From: a bacterium
GTDB taxonomy: Bacteria > Fidelibacterota > Marinisomatia > Marinisomatales > UBA1611
Length of the DNA: 64,000 nucleotides
NCBI GenBank assembly: GCA_004321745.1
Contig: SGYO01000005.1
Span: 44,252 to 108,251, forward strand
Reading direction: 5' to 3'
Positions 28,801-37,570 of the stretch are shown piece by piece. A program made the position numbers and the translations under genes. Within the stretch, counting starts at the first letter, position 1. Each line of letters opens with the position of its first letter. Below the pieces are notes generated by a model. It worked only from the letters and a program-made list of their open reading frames with translations. It was not told the origin of the DNA and made no database searches.

Positions 28801-28943
28801 TTCAGGTAGTTAACCCAAAAGCATATCAGTCAGGGGTTCATAATATCCAGTGGAATGCTTCTAGCTTATCCTCAGGAATGTATTTCATTCATATGCTTAA
28901 TGGCGCTGATAGATATACTCAAAAAGTGATGTTACTAAAATAA
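25875..28943 (+). CDS. Secreted multidomain protein: anchor-V, two lamin-tail domains, PKD, OB-fold, T9SS sorting domain
   Basis: A 1022-residue secreted protein with a signal peptide (1-23). Domains in order: choice-of-anchor V (about 24-155) with a CTQCH haem-type motif at 42-46; lamin-tail domain 1 (about 178-345, LFISEYIEGSSNNKGIEIFN pattern); PKD-like (about 364-454, NAGQDQSV and GSASADPDG); lamin-tail 2 (about 455-640); an Ig-like part (640-735); an OB-fold of the YhcR type (about 737-928, VTVRGIV and IQDASGRG); and a T9SS type A sorting domain (about 939-1022) that starts PAYPNPFNP. Lamin-tail plus OB-fold occurs in secreted nucleases such as ExeM, though no nuclease domain is seen here. 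It is probably displayed on the surface. Confidence 0.8.
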   Translation: MSFFKYYFYYVIIYLILIGVALSNSGGPSGNYANNAPSYNNCTQCHNGNVNSGNGNVSIQGLPSNGYAPGELYSLTVNVSGTNSRGYGFQMASQVGNDNAGNFSLGTLSEDAELNGNRVQHSSRTVSGEWIIDWLAPSSDVGDITFSISGLATGGNSSTGGDNVYTSAVTLPALTPQTLDLFISEYIEGSSNNKGIEIFNPTGVSVDLSNYFVKLSRNGSGWGMYDADTEEPGFVYQLGGTLANGDVLVIATDQATFQSDIQLSYPSVCHFNGDDAVGLFNNNSLIDAVGNPSEDPGSGWAVAGIDNGTGEHTLIRKSSITEGNIDWASSAGSSANDTEWIVEDQNYFLNIGFHVFGDTGENLGPVANAGQDQSVIFGSSVTLNGSASADPDGTIESYQWSQTAGTSVELSSMTEAVVTFTAPSSPDSLSFTLTVTDNEGATSSATAFVKTVQGVSNTVFFSEWAEGTSFNKYIEIYNGTGEEIDLSTYKVSSCSNGCDTEGEWDYPDQVVFDVGTMVAAGDVFVIAHPNADPSILDQADNISFTYMSNGNDAVGLVSTATGFIVDLIGDMSASPPDAWDVAGTPSATNEQTIVRKPSVLNGNADWAASAGTDASNSEWLVFDQNVWDNLGFHNQGVDAPSVTISSISPVFLTDQTEIEFSAAISVPTGSVSNVIVKYGTNNQLVNEAEMYQDNGDIWAGTIPAQQGNIVLQMRVFAISSEGIEGQSAVVERVIASSSPTQIADLYSSQSSDELVTVRGIVTIGGSGLLYPTQTKAYIQDASGRGLQLFDYNLIDGLDRGDEVEVVGYSGYYNTTYQIKDFIFRELSSGNDIPEPISVNAAQANSANYEGTLIALTGNITEVTPISTTGNNYTIDDVTTVMIWNSTGIDVSNLIVGFRGDFIGVGSQYNESFQLLVGYDSDISTVVGVDEDNIILNEFSLLPAYPNPFNPVTNISFVVDKSSEISLKIFDVNGKLVQVVNPKAYQSGVHNIQWNASSLSSGMYFIHMLNGADRYTQKVMLLK

Positions 28944-28972
28944 TATACACGGTTTTCTGTTCCAAAATAGAT

Positions 28973-30979
28973 ATGAGAAATGTATACATAGCCATCGTTT
29001 TTACTTTATCCTTTTTGTGGGGACAAGTAGATCACGTTATCTTTACTGAAGTTGTATTAACCCCCTCTGATGGTGAATATGTCAGGATTTCTAATCCTAC
29101 TAGTTTAGCTGTCGATCTCTCTGATTATTATTTAACCGATGCTACGGATGCTTCTTCAAATAAATATTATTATAACCTTCCAACTGGAGAAAACTTCTGG
29201 AGCGGGTCCTCATCAGACTTCATTGGTAAATTTCCATCTGGTTTTACCCTTGAGCCTGGTGCGTCTATTAATGTTTCTTTAAGAAGCGATGATAAATATT
29301 TCAATACATATGGTCTTTCTCCTGACCTTTCTTTAGATAGCGATTTCCTTGATGCAGTTGACGGTATTTCTACAAGGGGAAATTCTGGGGCCCAAAAATT
29401 AGCCAATACGAGTGAGTCCTTGATCCTCTTCTTTTGGGATGGGTCTTCTCCGATAGTTAAGGATGTAGAATATTTATTGTGGGGTGATACTACAAACCAT
29501 TCTGTTGCCATTGATAAATCAGCCATTGATGGTTATCAGCCAGACACCCCAGTATCAGAGCAGTCATTTATTAATGCTCATGAAATAGATCAAAAATTAG
29601 TTCGCACAGAAACTTTAAGTGAGGGGTTAGAACTTCAAGTAGGAGGTAATGGAATAACTGGACATAATGAAACTAGCGAGCCATTTTCAGTTACTTGGAT
29701 TATAGAGAGCTTAACTTCCTCGAAACCTGAGATTTCAAATTTAAGTTTATCTCCTTCCAATCCATTTACAGATGACATATTAAAATTTGAAGTAGATGTG
29801 ATTGATGACGATGAAGTTTCATCTGTTATTTTGAGATATGAATTTCAACAGGAAATAACTTCTATTACTATGTCTTTAAGTGATAATTCTTCTTCTTTAT
29901 ATTCTGCTCAAGTTGACCCACTCGGATCTACTGGATCCCTTATTTATTCAGTTGTTGCGGAAGATATTAATGGGTTGAAGGATTCAACTAGTCGAATTGC
30001 AGTAGAAATAAAAGAGCCCATTGCTGAATTAACGATTGCAGATATTGTAGAAAACATTGCATCGTATGATGGGCAAATTGTAGAAATTGACGGTATTGTT
30101 ACAGTCCCGGCAGGGAAATTGAGGACAAATTTTACGGAAGCTTTTTTACAGGATGAATCTGGTAAAGGAATTATACTTTACAATTCTCAACTAGATACTA
30201 GCTTTAGCAGAGGGGATTCTGTTTTGGTTGTGGCTGAAGTTGATGATTTTGATGGTAAACCAGAGCTCATATATTCAAGTATATCCGTATTAAAAGACAG
30301 CGCAGATATTCCTTTTCAGGAAATAACTGTAAGTGAGTTTAATAGTCTAAAATACAATTACACATTTGTAAAAATATGGGGTAAAATTATTTCTCGTTCA
30401 GATCCTTTCGGCACCAACACAGGTGCAAATATTAGTATTCAGGATGCCTCTGGTGAGGTAACCACGATGAGGATTTGGAATTCAACAAATATTCTTTATG
30501 ACACTAGTAATGAATTAATAAATCTTGATCTTGATTCTTTACTTCAAGTAGGAGAGATCATTGAAGTTTCAGGAATTGGAGGTGAATATAGTGGAGCTAG
30601 CCAAATACAACCTGCATATGCTTCCGATATTCTAGAAAAATTAGAAGGGCAAACAGGAAATTTTACAGCATCTCTTTCTGTTTCTCCTTACCCATTCGTT
30701 CCGCAATTAGGTGAAGTAATAAAGTTCTCTTACAGTTTTCCATCTGATGCAAGAATTAAACTAAGAGTGTTCGATATCGCTGGTCGATTAATTACTACTC
30801 TTTATGATGAATACAGAGGTATATCGTTTTACAAAGAAGCTACATGGAATGGTCGAGATTATTTAAACAGGTTGGTGCCTGGTGGTACGTACATAATGCA
30901 TTTAGATATTACTGACTCTTCTACAGGAAAAAGCTACCAGAAAATTGCACCTGTGGTAATTGCAACTTTTGAGAATTAA
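28973..30979 (+). CDS. Secreted lamin-tail/OB-fold protein with FlgD-like sorting domain
   Basis: A 668-residue secreted protein with a short signal peptide (about 1-17, ending LWGQ). It has a lamin-tail domain (about 20-245, starting VIFTEVVLTPSDGEYVRI), an Ig-like segment (250-350), an OB-fold unit (about 350-556, IVEIDGIVT and LQDESGKG, repeated in a second copy with ISIQDASGEV), and a FlgD-like C-terminal domain (about 575-668: LRVFDIAGR, ATWNGRDYLNR, GGTYIMHL). It is a shortened relative of the protein at 25875 and 30 nt downstream. The PorQ-like gene starts 2 nt after its stop, an expected partner for T9SS cargo. Confidence 0.78.
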   Translation: MRNVYIAIVFTLSFLWGQVDHVIFTEVVLTPSDGEYVRISNPTSLAVDLSDYYLTDATDASSNKYYYNLPTGENFWSGSSSDFIGKFPSGFTLEPGASINVSLRSDDKYFNTYGLSPDLSLDSDFLDAVDGISTRGNSGAQKLANTSESLILFFWDGSSPIVKDVEYLLWGDTTNHSVAIDKSAIDGYQPDTPVSEQSFINAHEIDQKLVRTETLSEGLELQVGGNGITGHNETSEPFSVTWIIESLTSSKPEISNLSLSPSNPFTDDILKFEVDVIDDDEVSSVILRYEFQQEITSITMSLSDNSSSLYSAQVDPLGSTGSLIYSVVAEDINGLKDSTSRIAVEIKEPIAELTIADIVENIASYDGQIVEIDGIVTVPAGKLRTNFTEAFLQDESGKGIILYNSQLDTSFSRGDSVLVVAEVDDFDGKPELIYSSISVLKDSADIPFQEITVSEFNSLKYNYTFVKIWGKIISRSDPFGTNTGANISIQDASGEVTTMRIWNSTNILYDTSNELINLDLDSLLQVGEIIEVSGIGGEYSGASQIQPAYASDILEKLEGQTGNFTASLSVSPYPFVPQLGEVIKFSYSFPSDARIKLRVFDIAGRLITTLYDEYRGISFYKEATWNGRDYLNRLVPGGTYIMHLDITDSSTGKSYQKIAPVVIATFEN

Positions 30980-30980
30980 T

Positions 30981-31877
30981 ATGAGACAAATATTTATACA
31001 TGTATTTACTTTTTTATTATTTTTAAATAGTGATCTTTTTTCTCAAGTCACATCTGAACAATTACATTATGGAGCTACTTCACTTTCCATGGCAAATAGT
31101 GATATTGCTCTTCCAAAGACGTCTTGGTCTGCTTTTGTGAACCCTGCAGGAATGGTAAATCAAAAGGGTCTAACATTAGTAGCGAGTTCACAATCCCATT
31201 TTAGTCAAAGTTTTATAAACCATTCGCTATTTGGAGTTCAAATAAACAATCCAAAATATGGATCTTTTGGAATATCAGTTGAAAATTCATCAGTAAATTA
31301 TAGTGGTAATGAGCTTGTGACGGAGACTGCTATCGGTTTACATCAGGGGATAGCTCTTCGTACTGATGGGATTAGTTCTTTTTCTATAGGATATGGAATA
31401 AAAACTTACTCCATAGAATATGGTAATTCAGCTGGACCATCTGGAGACGGTTCTGATGGAATTAGTTTGGGAGCTCTAAATACTATTGGATTAGATATAA
31501 GTTTTCTTGGTTCTTTGGGAGATCGAATTCGTGCAGGTGCTAAGGCATTCAATATTAATAGTCCCTCCTTGGGGAATGCAAATAACGCTACGAGACTTCC
31601 TCAAAGAGCGCAAATTGGGTTAGCGTATTCACCTTACGACTTGGTTTGGACTACAGTAGCATTAAATAAGAGTGTTGGTCACTCAACTAATTTCAGTAGT
31701 GGGTTTTCTTATGAGATTGGCAAAAGAGTTATCTTACGGTCTGGCATGCAAACTAGTCCAAATCGTTTTTCATCTGGCTTTGAATTTCACTTCAAAAACG
31801 TAAATATTTCCTATGGGTTTATCACTCATCCAGTTATGCCATCATCTCATCAGATATCTTTTGAGTTGAATCGCTAA
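30981..31877 (+). CDS. PorQ-like T9SS outer membrane protein
   Basis: The start is taken at ATG 30981, 1 nt after the previous stop, rather than the frame-open 30960; it gives a 298-residue product with a signal peptide (MRQIFIHVFTFLL, cleavage near LFSQ). The mature N-terminus has LHYGATSLSMANSDIALPKTSWSAFVNPAGMV, whose SLSMANS and NPAGM parts match the PorV/PorQ pattern. The rest is a barrel. PorQ is part of the T9SS attachment machinery with PorU, PorV and PorZ in other bacteria. Overlaps the next gene by one base (TAATG). Confidence 0.72.
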   Translation: MRQIFIHVFTFLLFLNSDLFSQVTSEQLHYGATSLSMANSDIALPKTSWSAFVNPAGMVNQKGLTLVASSQSHFSQSFINHSLFGVQINNPKYGSFGISVENSSVNYSGNELVTETAIGLHQGIALRTDGISSFSIGYGIKTYSIEYGNSAGPSGDGSDGISLGALNTIGLDISFLGSLGDRIRAGAKAFNINSPSLGNANNATRLPQRAQIGLAYSPYDLVWTTVALNKSVGHSTNFSSGFSYEIGKRVILRSGMQTSPNRFSSGFEFHFKNVNISYGFITHPVMPSSHQISFELNR

Positions 31878-34345
31878 TGAAATTCTTTTTCTGTATTTTA
31901 TTTTTTATTTCTTGTGGCTTTGGACAAAAGATTTATATCAATTCAGCAGATTATGAAGAGCTTAAATCACTCCCTTTATCCCTAGATAAGGTTTCTGATT
32001 TATATGATTTCATTATGTTTCAAGGACCATTAAATAGTATATATGATCTTAAAAAAATTCAAAGCTTTAACGCAAAAGATATTGATGCGTTAAAACCATT
32101 AATTAGTATGCGAGCTATTAATAATTCAGGCAGTAAAGTTTCTAGAATAAGCGATCGATATAGAAAAGTTGAGAATTGGACTTCTGAAGAAGGAGCGAAC
32201 GAGGGTCTGGTAGAGGTTTGGTTAGATAGATTGGCTGAGCCAAAAAATATTAATACAGCGACTTGGAATGACTTAATGGCTTTACAGAATGTTAGTCCGG
32301 TTGATGCTGTAGCAGTTATGAAAAGGATTGATGAGAGCAAAATAACTTATCCAAGGGCATTAAGGGGAGCTATTGGACTTAGTTATTGGGGCTACAGGAA
32401 TATGGTTGACTTTTTTACTTATGATGAATCTGATACAACTGACTCATTTCATTTCTGGTATAATACTACCTATAAAACCTTGCCTTCAACTACTTCATTT
32501 GATGATGAAGTTGGTCTAGTAGATCAGATAAGTGATCATCCGGGAGACTTGCATCATAAAATGGTTGCGACTTTTGGCAAACATTGGAAGTTATCACTAG
32601 CTACTCATAGACAACTAGGTGAGAAAGTATATGATTTTAAAGTTGGAGATTTGGAAATTCCAAATTCAAAATGGTCTCTAACTTACAGAGACTTTAACCT
32701 TGGTGGAGTGAAGTTAGATAGAGTAATCCTAGGAAATTTCTCTGCTACTATAGGGCAGGGAATAATTTTTGAGAATACTGACTTTTTTTCACCTAGAAGA
32801 TCTGGGTATAGTTGGAGTAGAAGAGTACATGGGGTCTTTCCAGATATTTCTAGAACTCGTCAGTACGCTTTGAAAGGTATTGCATTTCAGGCAGGGAATA
32901 AAAAATTAGATTTAATGGGGTTTGTATCTAAAAATAAAAGAGACGCTATTTTAAATATTGCTGATAGTTCTGTTGCATCAATGATAACATTATACCCGAG
33001 AACAAATAGTGGTTTCGGAGCTGACTCTCTTTTAATGCCGATGCTTGAAACTTTGGATGAAGTAACATATGGTGGTAGTCTTAGATTGATTCCATTTTAT
33101 GGTACGTTTATTGGATTATCAGCATATGAAAGTTTATATGACAAACCAATCAGACCAGATATCGCAACCACTGTTATTGCAGACGCTAATGAAGGAAGAT
33201 TTTTAACTTCTATTGGAAATACTGCAGATACAGAAATAGCAGCGATGTACTCTAATTATGGAGAATCGTCTATCTGGGAAAAAGCACAGTCTTTTCGCAG
33301 AGTATTTGGAATGGATTTTTCTACAGTGATTCGTAATATTGCACTTCAAGGTGAGTATGGTATTCTAGATAAGAATGGTGATATGAAAATTGACACATCT
33401 GACCCTAGAGCCTTTGTTTTTAGCGGTTATACTCAATTTAATAACCTTAGTTTTCTAGTTGTATATAGAGATTATGATTTGGCTTTTGATAATCCTTATC
33501 AACGATCTTTTTCGAACTATTCTAGGTATAAGGGTAGTATCTTTGAAGACACTTTTTATTTAGAGGATCCCATTTATGGATTTTTATACACAGCTCAAGC
33601 ACAACCACAATCTGAAAGAGGAATTTATTTAAATAGTCGATATCAACCACATCGTGCTCTGGTTTTATCAGGAGACTTTGATACTTGGACTAGAGTAGCT
33701 GATCAGGCAAAATACTTTAGAACTGTAATGCGAGCTCAATATAGACCAGTGTTTAATTTGCGGTTTAGTATAAGGCATAAATGGCAGAAGAGAGGTTCAA
33801 TGAATGTTCTAGATCCTTCAGCTTACTACTCTCAGGAAACAATTATTAGGTCACAGATTCGTTTATCAGGTTTTGATCAAATTGAGCTCATGTGGATTAG
33901 ATCATGGGTAGACTTTTCAAACCGCAGAAGATTAACCAATGATTTAGCTTCTAGTGGAGAAGAGTCATCTTTAGTTGGTAGCGCTGGTACAGGAAGTGAA
34001 GCAATTGGTTTTAAAGTTATTCATAATTTTAATAATCGAATGAAGGCGATGGGGCAGGTGATATTTTACAATGGTTTTATTTGGAACTTTGAAGACACTG
34101 ATTTTAGAGTTTTTGATAGTAATACAGATGCTGTTCGTTATTGGCTTTCTTTATTTTCTCGTATTAGTGATCGCTGGGCTATAAGATTAAAATGGACTGT
34201 AGATAGTTCTATCCCAGTGACGAATTATATTTTTGAACCAAGCGATCCTACTGGACAGTTTCCTGACCAAAAATTAAGTTGGAAAACTGTTAGCGGAGAA
34301 AATTTTACAAATGATATTAGATTACAGATAGATTATGCTTTTTAA
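31877..34345 (+). CDS. Helix-hairpin-helix plus outer membrane barrel protein
   Basis: An 822-residue protein with a signal peptide ending GFGQ at residue 17. Residues 18-80 form a ComEA-like helix-hairpin-helix (INSADYEELKSLP, LNSIYDLKKIQSF), and a second HhH-like unit follows at about 125-170 (NINTATWNDLMALQNVS). The long C-terminal part (about 190-822) is a beta-rich barrel with many aromatic strands, ending in YAF with a final aromatic residue as in OM proteins. HhH motifs bind DNA non-specifically. HhH on an OM barrel is known in FCB genomes but has no settled function. It overlaps the next gene by 11 nt. Confidence 0.7.
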   Translation: MKFFFCILFFISCGFGQKIYINSADYEELKSLPLSLDKVSDLYDFIMFQGPLNSIYDLKKIQSFNAKDIDALKPLISMRAINNSGSKVSRISDRYRKVENWTSEEGANEGLVEVWLDRLAEPKNINTATWNDLMALQNVSPVDAVAVMKRIDESKITYPRALRGAIGLSYWGYRNMVDFFTYDESDTTDSFHFWYNTTYKTLPSTTSFDDEVGLVDQISDHPGDLHHKMVATFGKHWKLSLATHRQLGEKVYDFKVGDLEIPNSKWSLTYRDFNLGGVKLDRVILGNFSATIGQGIIFENTDFFSPRRSGYSWSRRVHGVFPDISRTRQYALKGIAFQAGNKKLDLMGFVSKNKRDAILNIADSSVASMITLYPRTNSGFGADSLLMPMLETLDEVTYGGSLRLIPFYGTFIGLSAYESLYDKPIRPDIATTVIADANEGRFLTSIGNTADTEIAAMYSNYGESSIWEKAQSFRRVFGMDFSTVIRNIALQGEYGILDKNGDMKIDTSDPRAFVFSGYTQFNNLSFLVVYRDYDLAFDNPYQRSFSNYSRYKGSIFEDTFYLEDPIYGFLYTAQAQPQSERGIYLNSRYQPHRALVLSGDFDTWTRVADQAKYFRTVMRAQYRPVFNLRFSIRHKWQKRGSMNVLDPSAYYSQETIIRSQIRLSGFDQIELMWIRSWVDFSNRRRLTNDLASSGEESSLVGSAGTGSEAIGFKVIHNFNNRMKAMGQVIFYNGFIWNFEDTDFRVFDSNTDAVRYWLSLFSRISDRWAIRLKWTVDSSIPVTNYIFEPSDPTGQFPDQKLSWKTVSGENFTNDIRLQIDYAF

Positions 34346-35645
34346 ATATAAATTTATAACTAAATATTTATTTTTTGTTTTGATAACACTGTGTTCTGGG
34401 CAACAATATTTTTCTCCTTTGATACCTAATAATTATTTTATTCCCAACGCTGCTGATTTAGCAAAAGGGGCAATTTTCTCAGGTGCATTTTCTGATAATA
34501 TTTTCAAAGATGCTGCTCAAAATTATAATCTTGAAATTAATGTTATTAGAAATTCATATGCTGAAAGGAAGAGTTTTCCAGTCATCGATATGTTTGATGA
34601 TGTTGTCACCCAGAATGTATATGCGTTGAATAGACCCGCATTTACATCTTACGAATGGTCTTTTTCTGCAGATCTAAATCAAAAGTATAAAATGCCCTTT
34701 TTGGTATCTATATCAGATGGCTTATTTTGGGATTTTAGATACGACTATAATGAGGAAGTTAGAGCAAGTTTAGGTCCTGGTGTATATAATAGAGATCCTG
34801 TTGCTGGTTATCATGTTGTAAATGTAGAGGGTGCAATACGTTCTTTTGAATTAGGTTTATCTACAATCATTGGCAATAAGGCAAAAGTAGGTCTTATTTT
34901 TGAAAATTTTTATGAGGATAACATATCATATATAAAAGGTGTTAATGTTTTTAACCAAGATGAGGCGTTGGCGAGTGATACTACTAATATTCGTTTATTG
35001 GATTTATCTGTGAAGGGTACAAATCGAATTACCTTTGGATCTACATACGATATAAAAGAGAACATATCAATAGGGTTCAATTTTAAACCTAAATTAGAAA
35101 TGAAATTTTCATCTGATGGCTTGATGCCAGTACTTGATGAAAGAACTCAGCTACCTAATTTCGTAATAAGCGATAGCGCATCTTTTTACTCTGTTAACCT
35201 CCCTAGTGAAATGAGCCTTGGTTTTTCTTTGCAAGTTAACAATCCTACTGAGACATATATTCACGGTGGGTTTGTATTTAAAGACTGGGATAAATATGAT
35301 ACATACGAAGTATCGCATAGTAAAATAGATACTGTTGTTTTTAATTATCAGCCTACATTTGGGTTTTCTCTAGGAGTAGAGCATATTATACTAGACAAAA
35401 CACCCTTAAGGTTTGGTTTTTTATTTAGTGAATCACCACTTGGAGAAGAGTTTGAAATCACAAAGTTTTCAATAGGATCTGGTTTTGTATTTGACGATTT
35501 AAGCGTTGATGTTTCAGCTATTTTTGGAGCAAATGACTATAGATATCAGGATCTATTCCAAACTGCTGCTCAAGAAAATTCATTTCTTGATAGGGTTGAT
35601 GAGTCAAGTACTGTAATAAAGGCCACTGTTAAGTATTCGTTTTAA
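34335..35645 (+). CDS. FadL-like outer membrane barrel protein
   Basis: A 436-residue protein with a signal peptide (1-22, LITLCSGQ). The mature chain is a repetitive barrel with patterns such as FELGLSTIIGNKAKVGLIFENFYEDN and ISIGFNFKPKLEMKFS (only the short cores IIGNKAKVGL and IGFNFKPKLEM are distinctive), and it ends in VKYSF. It resembles FadL/OmpP1 hydrophobic-substrate channels, but no diagnostic NPA motif is seen, so this is a fold-level guess. It starts 11 nt before the HhH-barrel gene ends and the EEP gene begins 23 nt after it, so all three are in one operon. Confidence 0.55.
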   Translation: MLFKYKFITKYLFFVLITLCSGQQYFSPLIPNNYFIPNAADLAKGAIFSGAFSDNIFKDAAQNYNLEINVIRNSYAERKSFPVIDMFDDVVTQNVYALNRPAFTSYEWSFSADLNQKYKMPFLVSISDGLFWDFRYDYNEEVRASLGPGVYNRDPVAGYHVVNVEGAIRSFELGLSTIIGNKAKVGLIFENFYEDNISYIKGVNVFNQDEALASDTTNIRLLDLSVKGTNRITFGSTYDIKENISIGFNFKPKLEMKFSSDGLMPVLDERTQLPNFVISDSASFYSVNLPSEMSLGFSLQVNNPTETYIHGGFVFKDWDKYDTYEVSHSKIDTVVFNYQPTFGFSLGVEHIILDKTPLRFGFLFSESPLGEEFEITKFSIGSGFVFDDLSVDVSAIFGANDYRYQDLFQTAAQENSFLDRVDESSTVIKATVKYSF

Positions 35646-35668
35646 TTAAACTGTTTGATCAAAGATAA

Positions 35669-37570
35669 ATGAGAAAAATAACTATACTATTTTTAAACGT
35701 TATTTTTGTCAATTTATTATTTTCTAATTCTTTCAAACTTCATCTTCTCTTTACAAACAATATTCATGGAGCCATACATGAAGTTCCTGCACGATTTATA
35801 AATCCTGAATTCTCTCCAATTTTAGCTGGTGGGGCAGGTGCATTTACTTATGCTTCTAAATTGAGAAAGGAAGCAAAATTAAAAGAAGACTTTGTAATGC
35901 TAACAGATGCTGGGAATATATTCCAAGGTTCACAGCTTGGTACATATGATGGTGGAGCAAATATTATAAAATGGATGAACTGGATGGCATATGATGCATT
36001 AGTTCCTGGAGTAAGAGACTTTGATCAAGGTGTTAATAACTTATCTCAATTAGCGTTTGAGGCTGATTTCCCATTTATTGCATCAAATCTTGAAGGTGTT
36101 GATGGGATTGAAGATTACAAGATTATTAACGCAAATGGAGTAAAAATAGGATTGATAGGGCTCATTACCCCATTTATTTCTGAAGGTTTGCTGCCGGAAT
36201 ACTATCAGGGAGTTGCTGTTTCAGATATAATGAAAACATTAGGCACTCAAATAGAGAAAATTCGTAGTGAAGTAGATTTAATTTTTGTCTTGTCGCATTT
36301 GGGGATACCATATGATAGGGAGGATGAGTATCATGATTTTATTAAAGATATTGAGCAAGGTGTAGAACGACCCATTCGTAATGCTATTGAACTAGCTCAT
36401 TTTACAGATGAAGTTGATGTGATTATTACTGGAGGTGTGAGTAAAGGTTATGATACGCCTTGGGTTGATCCGACTAATCATACAATTGTTTTACAAAACT
36501 ATGGGAACCTAACTGGGATAGGTCATCTAGTGCTTCACATAGATAATCAAAATAAGGTTATTGAAAATTACTCTTTCCCAACGGAGCGGGGAATGATGGT
36601 TAATTTATTTACAGATGATATTTGGCCAGATAAGGTCATTCAGGATTCAATAAAAAATTGGATAGATGCGTTACCAAGTTTAGAGAAATCAGATTATTCT
36701 AAGCAAATAGCTGATATTGGAGAGGTTGATTGTAGTTCTAATATTCAGTCAAAATATAGTTTCTTAGATATCCCTGCACTTGGGAAGGAAAGTACTCTAG
36801 ATATAATGACATGGAACATGGAAAGGTTCCCACTGAAAGGTGATTCAACTATGCAAGCTGTAGCTGAAATCATTGCTGATCTTGATGTAGATATTATTGG
36901 TGTACAGGAGGTAATAAAAATTGGAGACTTTGCTAAAATGATGTCTTGGCTTCCACAGTATGATTTTATTCTAAGTAAACACTCATCTTTTTTAGAACAA
37001 GCAATAATATTTAAGAAGAATATGTTTACCGTTTTAGGCCAGGATGAACCATTTGCAATGGATGATTACTTTTTTGCTGGTAGGCCACCTTTGGTAGTTG
37101 ATTTTTTATATCATTGTGGATCTGTAAAGCAAAAGATATGCATAGTGAACATGCATTTAAAATGTTGTGGCGATGGCTTGTATAGAAGGCAACAGTCAAT
37201 GAAGCAGTTACATGGTTTTTTAAGTAAGAAAATGAATATTGGTGATAAAAACATAGTCGTCATCGGCGATTGGAATGATGAAATACAAGATTCTGGAATC
37301 TACCAGTCTTTTAGGTCTTTTATTAATGACAAAGAGAATTTTTTATTTGTTACTGAAAAAATAGTTAATGATCCTAAACAACAATCATATCCAACATGGC
37401 CAAGCTTTTTAGACCACATAATGATTAGTAGTGGATATTTTGATATTTATGAGGAACTCGGGGTCATAAGATCGGTTAATATTGATGAGTGGATCGGCGG
37501 TTGGTCACAATATGAAAGTTTAATATCAGATCATCGACCTATTCTTCTTTCCTTGCCATTAGAGAAATGA
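35669..37570 (+). CDS. Secreted fusion: degenerate 5'-nucleotidase-type metallophosphatase plus EEP nuclease/phosphatase
   Basis: A 633-residue protein with a signal peptide (about 1-20). The N-terminal half (about 22-300) follows the 5'-nucleotidase layout, but metal ligands are lost: TNNIHG (Asn31 for Asp), DAGNIFQGS (Asn83 for Asp), PGVRDFDQG (Val115-Arg116 for Asn-His) and GGVSKG at 255-260 for GGHTH. Only His33 and His210 (LSHLG) remain. The C-terminal half (about 375-633) is an endonuclease/exonuclease/phosphatase (EEP) domain with all key residues: Asn383 (TWNMERF), Glu414 (QEV), His496 (NMHLK), Asp534 and Asn536 (GDWND), Asp621-His622 (SDHRP). It probably acts outside the cytoplasm on nucleic acids or phospho-substrates. 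Confidence 0.85.
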   Translation: MRKITILFLNVIFVNLLFSNSFKLHLLFTNNIHGAIHEVPARFINPEFSPILAGGAGAFTYASKLRKEAKLKEDFVMLTDAGNIFQGSQLGTYDGGANIIKWMNWMAYDALVPGVRDFDQGVNNLSQLAFEADFPFIASNLEGVDGIEDYKIINANGVKIGLIGLITPFISEGLLPEYYQGVAVSDIMKTLGTQIEKIRSEVDLIFVLSHLGIPYDREDEYHDFIKDIEQGVERPIRNAIELAHFTDEVDVIITGGVSKGYDTPWVDPTNHTIVLQNYGNLTGIGHLVLHIDNQNKVIENYSFPTERGMMVNLFTDDIWPDKVIQDSIKNWIDALPSLEKSDYSKQIADIGEVDCSSNIQSKYSFLDIPALGKESTLDIMTWNMERFPLKGDSTMQAVAEIIADLDVDIIGVQEVIKIGDFAKMMSWLPQYDFILSKHSSFLEQAIIFKKNMFTVLGQDEPFAMDDYFFAGRPPLVVDFLYHCGSVKQKICIVNMHLKCCGDGLYRRQQSMKQLHGFLSKKMNIGDKNIVVIGDWNDEIQDSGIYQSFRSFINDKENFLFVTEKIVNDPKQQSYPTWPSFLDHIMISSGYFDIYEELGVIRSVNIDEWIGGWSQYESLISDHRPILLSLPLEK

